The notes beneath the pieces are model-generated. The model had not been told where the DNA came from. It was given only the letters and a program-made list of their open reading frames with translations, and did no database searches. Below, piece by piece: positions 18,086 through 26,325 of a stretch of 49,900 nucleotides of DNA. The translations under genes were made by a program, and so were the position numbers. Each line of letters starts with the position of its first letter. Within the stretch, counting starts at the first letter, position 1. This DNA comes from Geitlerinema sp. S16 (lineage in GTDB: Bacteria; Cyanobacteriota; Cyanobacteriia; Cyanobacteriales; Geitlerinemataceae). The DNA is taken from contig JAABST010000033.1 in NCBI GenBank assembly GCA_011390275.1, positions 1 to 49,900 of the forward strand, read 5' to 3'.

Positions 18086-18139
18086 GGGCGAATCATCTAT
18101 CGCAAACCCCTTATGGGGTGAATGATTGATGATTTGCCC
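18086..18139. terminator. Long inverted repeat between convergent genes
   Basis: GGGCGAATCATC (18086-18097) pairs with GATGATTTGCCC (18128-18139) with one G-T, enclosing a second small stem CCCC...GGGG. It lies between the stops of the hydroxylase and pyk. There is no strong T tract, so it may act as a weak bidirectional terminator. It is directly followed by an 11-bp duplication, GCCCTTCGTTA twice at 18136-18157. Confidence 0.5.
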
Positions 18140-18173
18140 TTCGTTAGCCCTTCGTTAGCCCTCGGTGTCGCAA

Positions 18174-19970
18174 CTAACTGTTGAGGGTTTCATCCGCGTC
18201 GAGACCGCCGGGTGTTCCAGAGAAGACCAAGCCACGTGTCACATCGACCGTAATAATCGCACCATCGGCAATCAAACGAGTGGCGTTTTTCAGACCGACG
18301 ATCGCCGGTTTGCCCAACTGAGCGCAGATGGTCGCCGTATGACCATTGAGGTTTTCATCCTCCACAATCACGACCGCTGCTTTCTTGATCGTTTCGATAT
18401 ACTCCGCATTTGTTGTTAGCGTCACGAGGATATCGCCATCGTTAAAGTGAGCCAACGCGCGGATATCTTCAACAATTCGCGCCGAAGCGCCGATCGTGCC
18501 GCGTATCTCACCCAAGCCCGTTCCCTGGCCGAGGAGCGCCGTCACAACCTCAACCTTGACGAGATCGGTCGATCCCGAGACACCGCGCAGCGTTCCGGCG
18601 GTCATCACCACCAAATCCCCTTCGGAAACGAGATCGCCTTCGAGCGCCACGTTAATGGCGGCTTGGAAAGTCTGCGAGGTGGAGGGTAAATCCAGCACCA
18701 GCAGAGTCCGAACGCCCCACACGAGCTGAAGCTGTCGCGCCACGTTGATGTGGGGCGTGATAGCCAAAATCGGAGTCTGTGGACGGAATTTGGAGACGTT
18801 GCGAGCGGTTGCACCGCTTTTGGTGAGCGTCATGATCGCCGAAGCGTTGAGCAGGTGCGAAATTTGGCCGACGGATTGGCTGATCGCGTTAGGAATGGAT
18901 CGACCGGACTCTTCAGCGGAAGTTACATTGCGGGTAATCGTGTCGTCCTCGATGCGACGGGCGATCGTCGCCATCGTCTCAACGGCTTTGACGGGAAACT
19001 GACCCACGGCAGTTTCGTTGGACAGCATCACCGCATCCGTACCGTCAAGAATGGCGTTCGCCACGTCCGAAATTTCCGCACGGGTTGCACGCGGATTCGA
19101 CACCATGCTGTCGAGCATCTGGGTGGCGGTGATGACTGGAATACCGAAGCGGTTCGCTGTCCGAATCAACCGCTTTTGCAGCAAGGGGACATCTTCGGCG
19201 GGGAGTTCGACGCCAAGGTCGCCCCGCGCCACCATCACACCATCGCTGAGCGACAGAATTTCTTCCATCTGCTCGATCGCTTCGTGTTTTTCGATCTTGA
19301 CAATTACCGGGACATTTTTGCCCGCACTGGAGATCAGCTCTTTAATTTCCAGAACATCCTGGGGATTGCGAACGAAGCTCAAAGCCACCCAATCGACACC
19401 TTGATCGAGGCCAAACATGAGGTCTTCGCGGTCTTTTTCGGTCATCGCTTTGACCGACAGATAAACCCCTGGAAAATTGACGCCCTTGTTATTGGAGAGC
19501 GTACCGCCGACCGTGGTGCGACAAAAAAGCTCACCCGATTCTGGATCGGTTTTTTCCACGCGCATCTCGACTCGTCCATCGTCGAGCAGGATGATCGATC
19601 CCTCGGGAACCTCTCGTGCGAGCGGCTCGTAGGTAATCGACGAGATCTCTTGAGTACCAAGGACTTGATTACTCGTGAGAATGAAGGGATCACCATCACG
19701 CAGGACGATCGAACCATGCTCAAACTTTCCGAGGCGAATTTTTGGCCCTTGGAGATCTTGCAGAATGCCAACGGGCTGATTCAACTCAAAGGAGAGTTGA
19801 CGAATCGTCCGAATATTGCGCTGATGATCTTCGTGGGTTCCGTGGGAAAAGTTGAGCCGAAGGGTAGTAGCCCCTGCCAAGATCAACTCGCGAAGGACAT
19901 CGGGATCGCTAGTGGCGGGTCCGATCGTCGCCACGATTTTCGCCCGGCGCAGGGGGGATTTCAATACCAT
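18174..19970 (-). CDS. pyk: Pyruvate kinase
   Basis: Converts phosphoenolpyruvate and ADP to pyruvate and ATP. 598 residues, longer than the ~470 of E. coli enzymes because of a C-terminal PEP-utiliser-type domain (from about residue 480), as in many cyanobacterial and Bacillus forms. Visible: the N-terminus RRAKIVATIGPATSDP, the K and E of VKIEKHEAIEQM, MVARGDLGVEL, and TQMLDSMVSNPRATRAEISDV, the last including the catalytic threonine region. The C-terminal part includes GHTATICAQLGKPAIVGLKN. The start at 19970 is well supported by homology. A complete tnpB element begins 74 bp upstream, so the promoter must be very short or lie in the element. Confidence 0.98.
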   Translation of the reverse strand: MVLKSPLRRAKIVATIGPATSDPDVLRELILAGATTLRLNFSHGTHEDHQRNIRTIRQLSFELNQPVGILQDLQGPKIRLGKFEHGSIVLRDGDPFILTSNQVLGTQEISSITYEPLAREVPEGSIILLDDGRVEMRVEKTDPESGELFCRTTVGGTLSNNKGVNFPGVYLSVKAMTEKDREDLMFGLDQGVDWVALSFVRNPQDVLEIKELISSAGKNVPVIVKIEKHEAIEQMEEILSLSDGVMVARGDLGVELPAEDVPLLQKRLIRTANRFGIPVITATQMLDSMVSNPRATRAEISDVANAILDGTDAVMLSNETAVGQFPVKAVETMATIARRIEDDTITRNVTSAEESGRSIPNAISQSVGQISHLLNASAIMTLTKSGATARNVSKFRPQTPILAITPHINVARQLQLVWGVRTLLVLDLPSTSQTFQAAINVALEGDLVSEGDLVVMTAGTLRGVSGSTDLVKVEVVTALLGQGTGLGEIRGTIGASARIVEDIRALAHFNDGDILVTLTTNAEYIETIKKAAVVIVEDENLNGHTATICAQLGKPAIVGLKNATRLIADGAIITVDVTRGLVFSGTPGGLDADETLNS

Positions 19971-20119
19971 TGAACTCTAGTGACTCTAAAAAAATCTAAA
20001 GAAGACGGGGTCTGCTTGCTGCTAGTGTCTCACGAAGGATTACCAAAAAAATAAGGGTCTAAAGCCCCGTCCTTCTAGGACGGATTGTGTAACATCGAAA
20101 GCGAGGGTCAGCACAGCCA

Positions 20120-21361
20120 ATGAAAGCACGACACCGACACCGCATCTATCCCAACATAGCCCAGCGCCGAATGCTGGCGCGGACGTTCGGCTGCGTACGA
20201 GTCGTGTTTAACGACGCGCTGCACCTACGACAGGAGGAATATCAAGCCAACGGTCAAACTATCAGCAGCACCGAACTGCAAAAACGGCTGATAACCCAAG
20301 CCAAACACACAGCCGAACGATGGTGGCTCGCAGACGTCACCAGCATCGCCCTGCAACAATCGGTTCAAGATGCTTGCCTTGCCTTCAAGAACTTCTTTCA
20401 AAGCTTGAAAGGTCAACGAACAGGAAGGAAAGTGGGATTCCCGCGATTCAAACGCAAGAGCAACGCTCAAGCCTTCCGACTCACCCGTGGCGGATTCAAG
20501 CTCCGCGACAACGGCAAGTTGTATCTGGCGAAAATTGGCGATGTAAAAGTGCAATGGTCGCGTGAACTGCCATCAGAGCCGTCATCGGTGACCGTCATCC
20601 AAGATGTAGCCGGACGCTACTTCGTCAGCTTCGTGTGTGAAGTCGAACCCGTTCGACAGCCCGCACCGACCGACGGTATAGGAATCGACCTTGGTATCAC
20701 AACCTTTGCAACCCTGAGCACCGGCGAGAAGATTGCCAATCCGCGCATCCTGCAACGCCAGCTTAAAAAGTTACGCCGGTTGCAACAATCCTTGAGTCGA
20801 AAGGTGAAAGGCAGCAAGCACTACCAGCTCGCCCGTAAAAAAGTGGCTCGACTGCACGCCCGCGTCAAAGACACCCGCACCGACTTCCTACATAAACTAT
20901 CAACCAGACTCGTGCGCGAGAACCAAGCGCTCGTGTTGGAAGACCTGAACGTGTCGGGAATGGTGAAGAACCGCAAGCTGGCGCGGGCAATCTCAGATGC
21001 AGGCTGGCGGCAGTTTCGGGCTTTACTGGAATCGAAGTCGATTCGCTACGGTCGAGACTTGCAGGTCATCAGCCGCTGGGAGCCGACTAGCCAGCGGTGT
21101 TCGTGCTGCGGGCAGATTGGGGGGAAGAAGCCGCTAAAGGTTCGCGCCTGGACTTGTCTGTACTGCGGTGCAGAACACGATCGCGATGTGAATGCAGCGG
21201 TCAATATCAAAGCCTGCATTGAGCGTAGCCGAAATGCCGCCGGGGGACACCCGGAGGCTCTAAACGCGCGTGGAGGATTGCAGAAGACTGGCAAGCCAGC
21301 AGCAGCCGATGAAGCGCGAACCCGTCTAGAAGTTGAGCAACTGAGCTTGTTTGCTTGCTAG
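20120..21361 (+). CDS. tnpB: RNA-guided endonuclease TnpB
   Basis: 413-residue TnpB, the transposon-encoded ancestor of Cas12: a guide-RNA-directed DNA nuclease that favours element retention. Order: an N-terminal OrfB helix-turn-helix (KARHRHRIYPNIAQRRMLA), a wedge/REC region, then the split RuvC domain with the first acidic residue in GIDLGITTFATLS (near residue 192), glutamate in LVLEDLNVSGM (near 275) and aspartate in DRDVNAAVNI (near 357). Between the last two is a zinc ribbon, CSCC...CLYC. All three catalytic acids are present, so the nuclease looks intact. The last ~40 codons and the right end probably also encode the guide RNA scaffold. Confidence 0.95.
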   Translation: MKARHRHRIYPNIAQRRMLARTFGCVRVVFNDALHLRQEEYQANGQTISSTELQKRLITQAKHTAERWWLADVTSIALQQSVQDACLAFKNFFQSLKGQRTGRKVGFPRFKRKSNAQAFRLTRGGFKLRDNGKLYLAKIGDVKVQWSRELPSEPSSVTVIQDVAGRYFVSFVCEVEPVRQPAPTDGIGIDLGITTFATLSTGEKIANPRILQRQLKKLRRLQQSLSRKVKGSKHYQLARKKVARLHARVKDTRTDFLHKLSTRLVRENQALVLEDLNVSGMVKNRKLARAISDAGWRQFRALLESKSIRYGRDLQVISRWEPTSQRCSCCGQIGGKKPLKVRAWTCLYCGAEHDRDVNAAVNIKACIERSRNAAGGHPEALNARGGLQKTGKPAAADEARTRLEVEQLSLFAC

Positions 21362-21397
21362 GGAATCCCCGTGCCTTTAGGCCGGGGAGGATGTCAA
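21220..21397 (+). ncRNA. Probable omega (guide) RNA region of the tnpB element
   Basis: In TnpB systems the guide RNA is processed from the 3' end of the tnpB transcript through the right end, with the guide derived from flanking DNA. Here this segment contains GCCGGGGGACACCCGGAGGC, which can form a stem, and the right-end hairpin. It is the same segment that survives in the deleted copy at 7278-7654. The 5' boundary is a guess. Confidence 0.5.
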
Positions 21398-21522
21398 GTT
21401 TGCTGAGACAACCTTGAGGCGACTATCTCTGCGATCGAAGACATCACAAACCCGTGAACCAGTTTGCTTACGGGGGGATCACGGTGGATCGGGTTTCGGT
21501 CGCAAATGGTTTCAATCTCGGG

Positions 21523-21915
21523 CTAGAGGGCGGCGATGCAGTCGATTTCGACGAGCACGTCTTTCGGGAGGCGCGACACTTCGACGCAGGCACGCGCGGG
21601 GGCCGTGGCGTCGTCAAAGTAGCGAGCATAGACCTCGTTCACCGCTGCGAAGTCATTCATGTCGGCCAGAAAAACGGTGGTTTTGACCACGTGATCGAAA
21701 CTGGCTCCAGAGGCTTTGAGCACGGCGGCTAGATTGGTCATGACCTGTTCGGTTTGGCCTGCCACATTGCCGGTGTGGACGATTTGGGAGGTCGCGGGAT
21801 CGATCGCGATTTGACCGGCAGCAAAAATAAAGCGTCCGCTTGCGGCGATCGCCTGGTTATAAGGGCCGACGGGCGCAGGGGCGTCGTCGGTACGAATGAC
21901 GTCTCGGGTACTCAT
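21523..21915 (-). CDS. ridA: RidA family reactive imine/enamine deaminase
   Basis: 130-residue YjgF/YER057c/UK114 protein. RidA hydrolyses the reactive 2-aminoacrylate and related imines released by PLP enzymes such as threonine dehydratase. The conserved pieces are all present: [11 protein letters not shown] near residue 18, FAAGQIAID, and the active-site arginine in [12 protein letters not shown] with the glutamate in VEIDCIA at the end. It thus looks like a true RidA rather than a diverged Rid1-7 member. It follows purD on the same strand 176 bp downstream. The tnpB element ends about 125 bp beyond its stop. Confidence 0.95.
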   Translation of the reverse strand: MSTRDVIRTDDAPAPVGPYNQAIAASGRFIFAAGQIAIDPATSQIVHTGNVAGQTEQVMTNLAAVLKASGASFDHVVKTTVFLADMNDFAAVNEVYARYFDDATAPARACVEVSRLPKDVLVEIDCIAAL

Positions 21916-22091
21916 ACGGGAAATAGCGGCGAAGGGTGACGGATAAAAACGGATGGAAACGGCCTGAAATGGCCTGACACGATCGTCAACAATAGCAAGC
22001 CGTAGGAATGAACATCATCGCTCGTCTGAATTTACGAGTATGAGTTTTTTGCCATCCCCACGGCTCTGCGCCTTGTCAGCAAATCGCTATC

Positions 22092-23369
22092 TTACCGGAT
22101 ACGGTAGCCAATGTCGCGGCGATAGTAGCAGCCCTCGAAGTGGACGGATTCAACGGCGGCATAGGTTTTGGCGATCGCCGCTTCAAAGTTATCCGCGACG
22201 GAGGTAACCCCCAAGACGCGCCCGCCGGACGTTCGCAGTTCGCCCCGTTTAATTTCCGTTCCCGCATGGAAGACCACAGCGTCCTGAGCTTCCGCCATGT
22301 CGATCCCGGAGATGGGCTGCCCTTTTTCGTAATCATCCGGGTAGCCACCCGAGGCCAACACCACGCAAACTGAGACGCCGTCGCTCCAGACGAGCGGATC
22401 GAGCTGGGCGAGACGTTTTTGGACGCAGGCGAGTAAGACGCGATCGAGCGGCGTTTCGAGTAGAGGTAAGACGGCCTGGGTTTCGGGATCACCGAAGCGG
22501 CAGTTAAATTCCAGCACCTTGGGCGTACCATCCTCGGCCACCATCAAACCGGCATACAGCACGCCGCAAAAGTCGATCCCCCGCGCTTTGAAGGCGTTAA
22601 CCGTCGGTTGCAAAATCTCGCGCTGGACGCGATCGAGCTGCTCGCTCGACAGCAGCGGCGTGGGGGCATACACTCCCATTCCACCCGTGTTTGCGCCGGT
22701 ATCTCCTTCGCCGATTTGCTTGTGATCCTGAGCCGGGAGTAGCGGGATGACCGTTTCGCCATCGGTCAAGGCCAAAACCGAAACCTCTTGACCGGTCAAA
22801 AATTCTTCGATGACGATCGTCTCGCCCGCTGCGCCGAACTTGCCGCTAAAAATGGTCTCGATCGCCGCGATCGCTTCATTCTCGCTGGCCGCCACGACCA
22901 CACCTTTACCCGCCGCTAGACCGTCCGCCTTAACGACGATCGGCGATCCCATTTGGCGCACATAGGCGATCGCATCGTCTTTGCGATCCGCCGTGAAACT
23001 CTGCGACGCCGCCGTCGGAACGCCAGCCTCCGCCATTAGCGCCTTCGCCCAGGCTTTGCTCGACTCGATTTGCGCCCCGTCCTGGGTTGGGCCAAACACG
23101 GGGATTCCTTCCGACTTGAGGCGATCGGCCAAACCGGCGGCGAGTGGGGCTTCGGGGCCGATAATCACCAAACCTGCGCCCTGCACCAGGGCAAATCGCG
23201 CGATCCCATCAAAATCGGAAACGGACATGGCCACATTTTGGCAATTCGCTAGCGTTGCCGTGCCGCCATTTCCCGGAATGCAAAACACACCATTAATATT
23301 TGGCGATCGCAGCAACGACCACGCCAATGCGTGCTCGCGTCCTCCATTTCCGATCACAATCGCTTTCAC
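22092..23369 (-). CDS. purD: Phosphoribosylamine-glycine ligase
   Basis: GAR synthetase, second step of purine synthesis. At 425 residues it is of standard length. The N-terminus is MKAIVIGNGGREHALAW, the classic PurD start. The ATP-grasp region includes PIVVKADGLAAGKGVVVA and the end of the ATP site appears as FNCRFGDPETQAVLPLL. The C-terminal domain has the GRVLGVTSVADNFEAAI motif. It stands apart from other pur genes. ridA lies downstream on the same strand and the permease gene is divergent upstream. Confidence 0.98.
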   Translation of the reverse strand: MKAIVIGNGGREHALAWSLLRSPNINGVFCIPGNGGTATLANCQNVAMSVSDFDGIARFALVQGAGLVIIGPEAPLAAGLADRLKSEGIPVFGPTQDGAQIESSKAWAKALMAEAGVPTAASQSFTADRKDDAIAYVRQMGSPIVVKADGLAAGKGVVVAASENEAIAAIETIFSGKFGAAGETIVIEEFLTGQEVSVLALTDGETVIPLLPAQDHKQIGEGDTGANTGGMGVYAPTPLLSSEQLDRVQREILQPTVNAFKARGIDFCGVLYAGLMVAEDGTPKVLEFNCRFGDPETQAVLPLLETPLDRVLLACVQKRLAQLDPLVWSDGVSVCVVLASGGYPDDYEKGQPISGIDMAEAQDAVVFHAGTEIKRGELRTSGGRVLGVTSVADNFEAAIAKTYAAVESVHFEGCYYRRDIGYRIR

Positions 23370-23711
23370 AGCAAACTCCTACACATAAGTCAGATCGATC
23401 GCGGTCATTTTCCGAATTAACAAAGCCAGATTCGCAATGCATACTCGAACGCGATTGGTTAGGTGAAACTTGGTTGAACAGACAAGCCCGAGACATCATC
23501 GCATGGGAAGAAACCCTATTGCAATTGAGACACAAGGGTTTCAAATTAAGAACAGGAAAGACTTCAACGGTCTATGTAAAAGTACGTGGAACTTAGTCAT
23601 TACGAGCCATCTTGATTTTTTAAGGGCTTTTAGGACAAGACGGCTTAATCTAGAAGCGGTTTGTACCGTCCCGATCTGCGCTCCCGAACTGTCGTTCTCT
23701 CTATCTTCCCT
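23370..23711. other. Divergent spacer between purD and the permease gene
   Basis: No gene is supported; overlapping short frames lack recognisable content. Promoters for both flanking genes must lie here but are not clear by eye. Confidence 0.4.
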
Positions 23712-24611
23712 ATGTCCTCGATCGACTCTCACGCTCCGAATCTGATCGCCGGAGTGCGATCGATCCTCTGGCCGAGTGGCCGCATTTCCATCTCACGACG
23801 ACTGATGCAGATTGGCGCGTTGATCACGCTAACGTTTGTGGCGATCGCCCTGTTCACGCCGCTTCTAGTCCAGACGGGCATGATCCAAAACCCGAACGAA
23901 CTCCTGAGCAACCCAATTCACGAACCGCCATCCAGCACCCACTGGTTTGGCACGACACGCCAGGGCTATGACGTATTTTCGCGGACGCTGTTCGGCGCTC
24001 AGGCCGCACTGAAGGTGGTGATTTTGGCGACGGCGTTGAGCGTGTTGATCGGTGTGCCGCTGGGTTTGCTGGGAGGGTATCTCGGCGGCTGGGTCGATCG
24101 CGTCTTGCTGTTCGTGATGGACGCGATCTATACCCTGCCGGGATTGCTGCTGTCGATCACGCTGGCCTTTGTCGTGGGGCGCGGCCTGTTTAACGCGGCG
24201 ATCGCCCTCAGCATTGCCTATGTGCCGCAGTATTACCGCGTGGTTCGCAACCAAACCGTCAGCGTTAAAACCGAACTGTTTGTCGAAGCGGCGCAGGCAA
24301 TGGGCGCATCAACCTGGCGAATTTTACGTAAGTATTTATTCGGCAATGTAATCCAAAGTGTGCCAGTCTTGTTTGCGCTCAACGCTGCCGACGCGATTTT
24401 GATTTTGGGCGGGCTGGGCTTTCTGGGTCTGGGTTTGCCGGAAAATGTACCGGAGTGGGGCAGCGATTTGCGCCAGGCGCTCGAAGCGTTACCGACGGGG
24501 ATTTGGTGGACGGCGTTTTTCCCTGGGGCGACGATGACGCTGATGGTGGTGGGATTGTCGCTGTTTGGTGAGGGGATCGCCGAGTCGATCGAGCCGGATC
24601 GCGATCGTTAA
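23712..24611 (+). CDS. ABC transporter permease, DppC/OppC type
   Basis: 299-residue inner-membrane permease of peptide/nickel-type importers. The start at 23712 (MSSIDSHAPN) is chosen over a TTG 51 bp upstream. An N-terminal membrane segment (ITLTFVAIALFTPLLV) is followed by the OppC-N region with HWFGTTRQGYDVFSR, then five further segments. The EAA loop reads FVEAAQAMGASTWRILRKYL near residue 205, the contact site for the ATPase. The C-terminal motif LGFLGLGLPENVPEWG is typical of DppC. No binding protein, second permease or ATPase is adjacent, as is common in cyanobacteria where these genes are scattered. Confidence 0.93.
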   Translation: MSSIDSHAPNLIAGVRSILWPSGRISISRRLMQIGALITLTFVAIALFTPLLVQTGMIQNPNELLSNPIHEPPSSTHWFGTTRQGYDVFSRTLFGAQAALKVVILATALSVLIGVPLGLLGGYLGGWVDRVLLFVMDAIYTLPGLLLSITLAFVVGRGLFNAAIALSIAYVPQYYRVVRNQTVSVKTELFVEAAQAMGASTWRILRKYLFGNVIQSVPVLFALNAADAILILGGLGFLGLGLPENVPEWGSDLRQALEALPTGIWWTAFFPGATMTLMVVGLSLFGEGIAESIEPDRDR

Positions 24612-25018
24612 GGTTGCAAGGAGATCGCTATGAGATTGCCATAAGGCATCGCACGCCATTCGAGCTAATCGGGCAAATTAGGGCGAGTTTAGGTCAATTT
24701 AGGGCGAATCGACCGATCTATTATCTGATCGTTAGCGCTGGACTTTGGCTCGTTCCTTCGTCGATTTCGCCTCACGTTAGGAGCGATCGGCTCAAGCTTG
24801 CCGCATGGGTTGATCCCAGAGTTTCGCGAAACGAGACGACACAATCTGGGCATATCCAATAATTCTCTGATCCCCAATGCGAGAGAGGGAGCGCGTTAGC
24901 GTAAGATAAACTCCAGTTTTGTTCAATACGATCGCAACTCAAACGTAATTAAACGCAAGTTAAAGCCAACACGCGAGACGCGATCTCATGACGCAGCGGC
25001 AACATTAGGAGATAGACA
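24612..25018 (+). other. Spacer upstream of ccmK
   Basis: No gene; a frame at 24614-24862 has no recognisable content. In particular no ccmK3-like frame is present. AGGAG at 25007-25011 lies 7 nt before the GTG of ccmK and fixes that start. Confidence 0.6.
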
Positions 25019-25369
25019 GTGACACAGCAGGCAGTGGGCTCGCTCGAAACAAAAGGGTTTCCCGGCATGATGGCGGCCGCAGATGCCATGGTCAAAGCCG
25101 GACGCATTACCGTTGTCGGCTTTATTCGCGCCGGTAGCGCCCGCTTTACGGTCAATATTCGCGGCGGTGTCTCAGAAGTCAAAGCCGCAATGGCCGCAGG
25201 CATTGAAGCCGCTGAGAACACTTATGGTTCGGCGCTTGAAACCTGGGTGATTATTCCGCGTCCGCACGAAAACGTGGTTGCAGTCTTGCCGATCGACTAT
25301 TCGCCAGAGGTCGAAGCGTTCCGGGATGCTGCCGAAGGTCGCAATCGCCCAACGCTCCCGAGCGCGTAA
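25019..25369 (+). CDS. ccmK: Carboxysome shell protein, CcmK4-like (BMC domain)
   Basis: 116-residue single BMC-domain protein forming hexameric tiles of the beta-carboxysome shell. It starts with GTG backed by AGGAG 7 nt upstream. The core reads AVGSLETKGFPGMMAAADAMV, then TVNIRGGVSEVKAAMAAG and WVIIPRPHENVVAVLPIDYSPEVEAFR. The pore-proximal residues GSARF and the extended C-terminus resemble CcmK4 of Synechocystis more than the major tile CcmK2, from memory of those sequences. CcmK4 is usually encoded beside ccmK3 away from the main ccm operon. Here it is away from ccm genes but has no ccmK3 partner. Confidence 0.9.
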   Translation: MTQQAVGSLETKGFPGMMAAADAMVKAGRITVVGFIRAGSARFTVNIRGGVSEVKAAMAAGIEAAENTYGSALETWVIIPRPHENVVAVLPIDYSPEVEAFRDAAEGRNRPTLPSA

Positions 25370-25452
25370 CTGCAAGCGCGTTGCTTGAATTCAACTTGAT
25401 TCATACATTGTTGATTCAATAATTTGTGAGTCTGAATTCAATAGTTCGTGAG

Positions 25453-25491
25453 AACGTTCCGAGTCATTCAATGATTGCCCGGAGCGTTTTT
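25453..25491 (+). terminator. Terminator after ccmK
   Basis: AACGTTCCG (25453-25461) pairs with CGGAGCGTT (25480-25488) with one G-T; an inner TCATT/AATGA stem extends it, followed by TTTTT. It lies 83 bp past the ccmK stop. Upstream, TTCAATArTTyGTGAG occurs twice near 25412-25451. Confidence 0.75.
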
Positions 25492-25700
25492 ACGTTTAGC
25501 CCGTTTGTGGGTTAGAGGCTGTCATCAATTAAATTTCTAGCGCTTACCCAGTCAGGATTCCAGCCCTTAGCTTTTTTATTGGGTTAGGCGTTCAACAGCT
25601 TATCCAAGAAGAGTTCTACGATTAATTGAGAACACGCCCGAAAAGTCCTGCCAGTTTCGCTTGCTGTTTTCGTTCACATTGTTTCTTTTATTGTTTCGCC

Positions 25701-26291
25701 ATGAGTCAAATCCAACAGATCGCCGGTTGCGGTATTCCCGTAAAAGGTAACGATATCGACACCGATCGCATCATTCCCGCCCGCTTCCTGCGCTGTGTCA
25801 CCTTCGACGGTCTCGGCGAGCAGGTCTTCGCCGACGATCGCCAGCAAACCAACGGCGAACACCCGTTCGATCAGGATCGCTATCAAGGTGCGAACGTTCT
25901 GGTCGTGAATGCGAATTTTGGCTGTGGGTCGAGCCGTGAGCACGCACCGCAGGCGATCGCTCGCTGGGGAATTCAGACGATTATCGGCGAAAGTTTCGCG
26001 GAAATCTTTTTCGGGAATTGTGTGGCGATCGGCGTGCCGTGTGTGACGGTGTCGCCGGAGGATGCGACAAAGCTTCAGACGGCGATCGAGGCCGATCCGA
26101 GTGCGATGGTTAGCGTCAGTTTGGAATCGATGCAGGCCACCTGCGGCGATCTGACGGTCACGATCGCGATGCCGGAAGGAGCGCGTCAGAGTTTCATCGA
26201 AGGCTTGTGGGATAGCTGCGGTCAGTTGGTGGATCAGGCGGAATCCGTACGTGAAACTGCGGTTAAGCTGCCTTATCTAAGCTGGGCTTAA
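25701..26291 (+). CDS. leuD: 3-isopropylmalate dehydratase small subunit
   Basis: Small subunit of isopropylmalate isomerase (with LeuC), second step of leucine synthesis. The start at 25701 ([26 protein letters not shown]) is chosen because the upstream extension is cysteine- and phenylalanine-rich and unlike the family; it gives 196 residues. Visible: [14 protein letters not shown], the swivel-domain motif [16 protein letters not shown], and [12 protein letters not shown]. leuC is not in the window. The ribulose kinase gene is convergent just downstream (34 bp). Confidence 0.96.
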   Translation: MSQIQQIAGCGIPVKGNDIDTDRIIPARFLRCVTFDGLGEQVFADDRQQTNGEHPFDQDRYQGANVLVVNANFGCGSSREHAPQAIARWGIQTIIGESFAEIFFGNCVAIGVPCVTVSPEDATKLQTAIEADPSAMVSVSLESMQATCGDLTVTIAMPEGARQSFIEGLWDSCGQLVDQAESVRETAVKLPYLSWA

Positions 26292-26325
26292 GCTGGGATT
26301 CTGAGATTCGGGGATCAATCTAAGG

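Larger units (their letters stand above)
20044..21397 (+). mobile_element. IS200/IS605-type tnpB-only transposon (IS1341-like), complete ends
   Basis: 1354-bp element carrying only tnpB. The left end follows the tetranucleotide TTAC (20040-20043) and has a hairpin GTCCTTCTAGGAC. The right end is the hairpin GGGAATCCCCG...CGGGGAGG, closing with ATGTCAA. TTAC on the left and TCAA on the right are the cleavage signatures I know for IS608 (Helicobacter). There are no terminal inverted repeats or target duplication, as expected for single-strand peel-and-paste elements. No tnpA is present. A deleted relative lies at 7278-7654. Confidence 0.88.

Noticed and set aside
24614..24862. 82-codon frame upstream of ccmK
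   Set aside because: No similarity to a BMC protein or any family I know.
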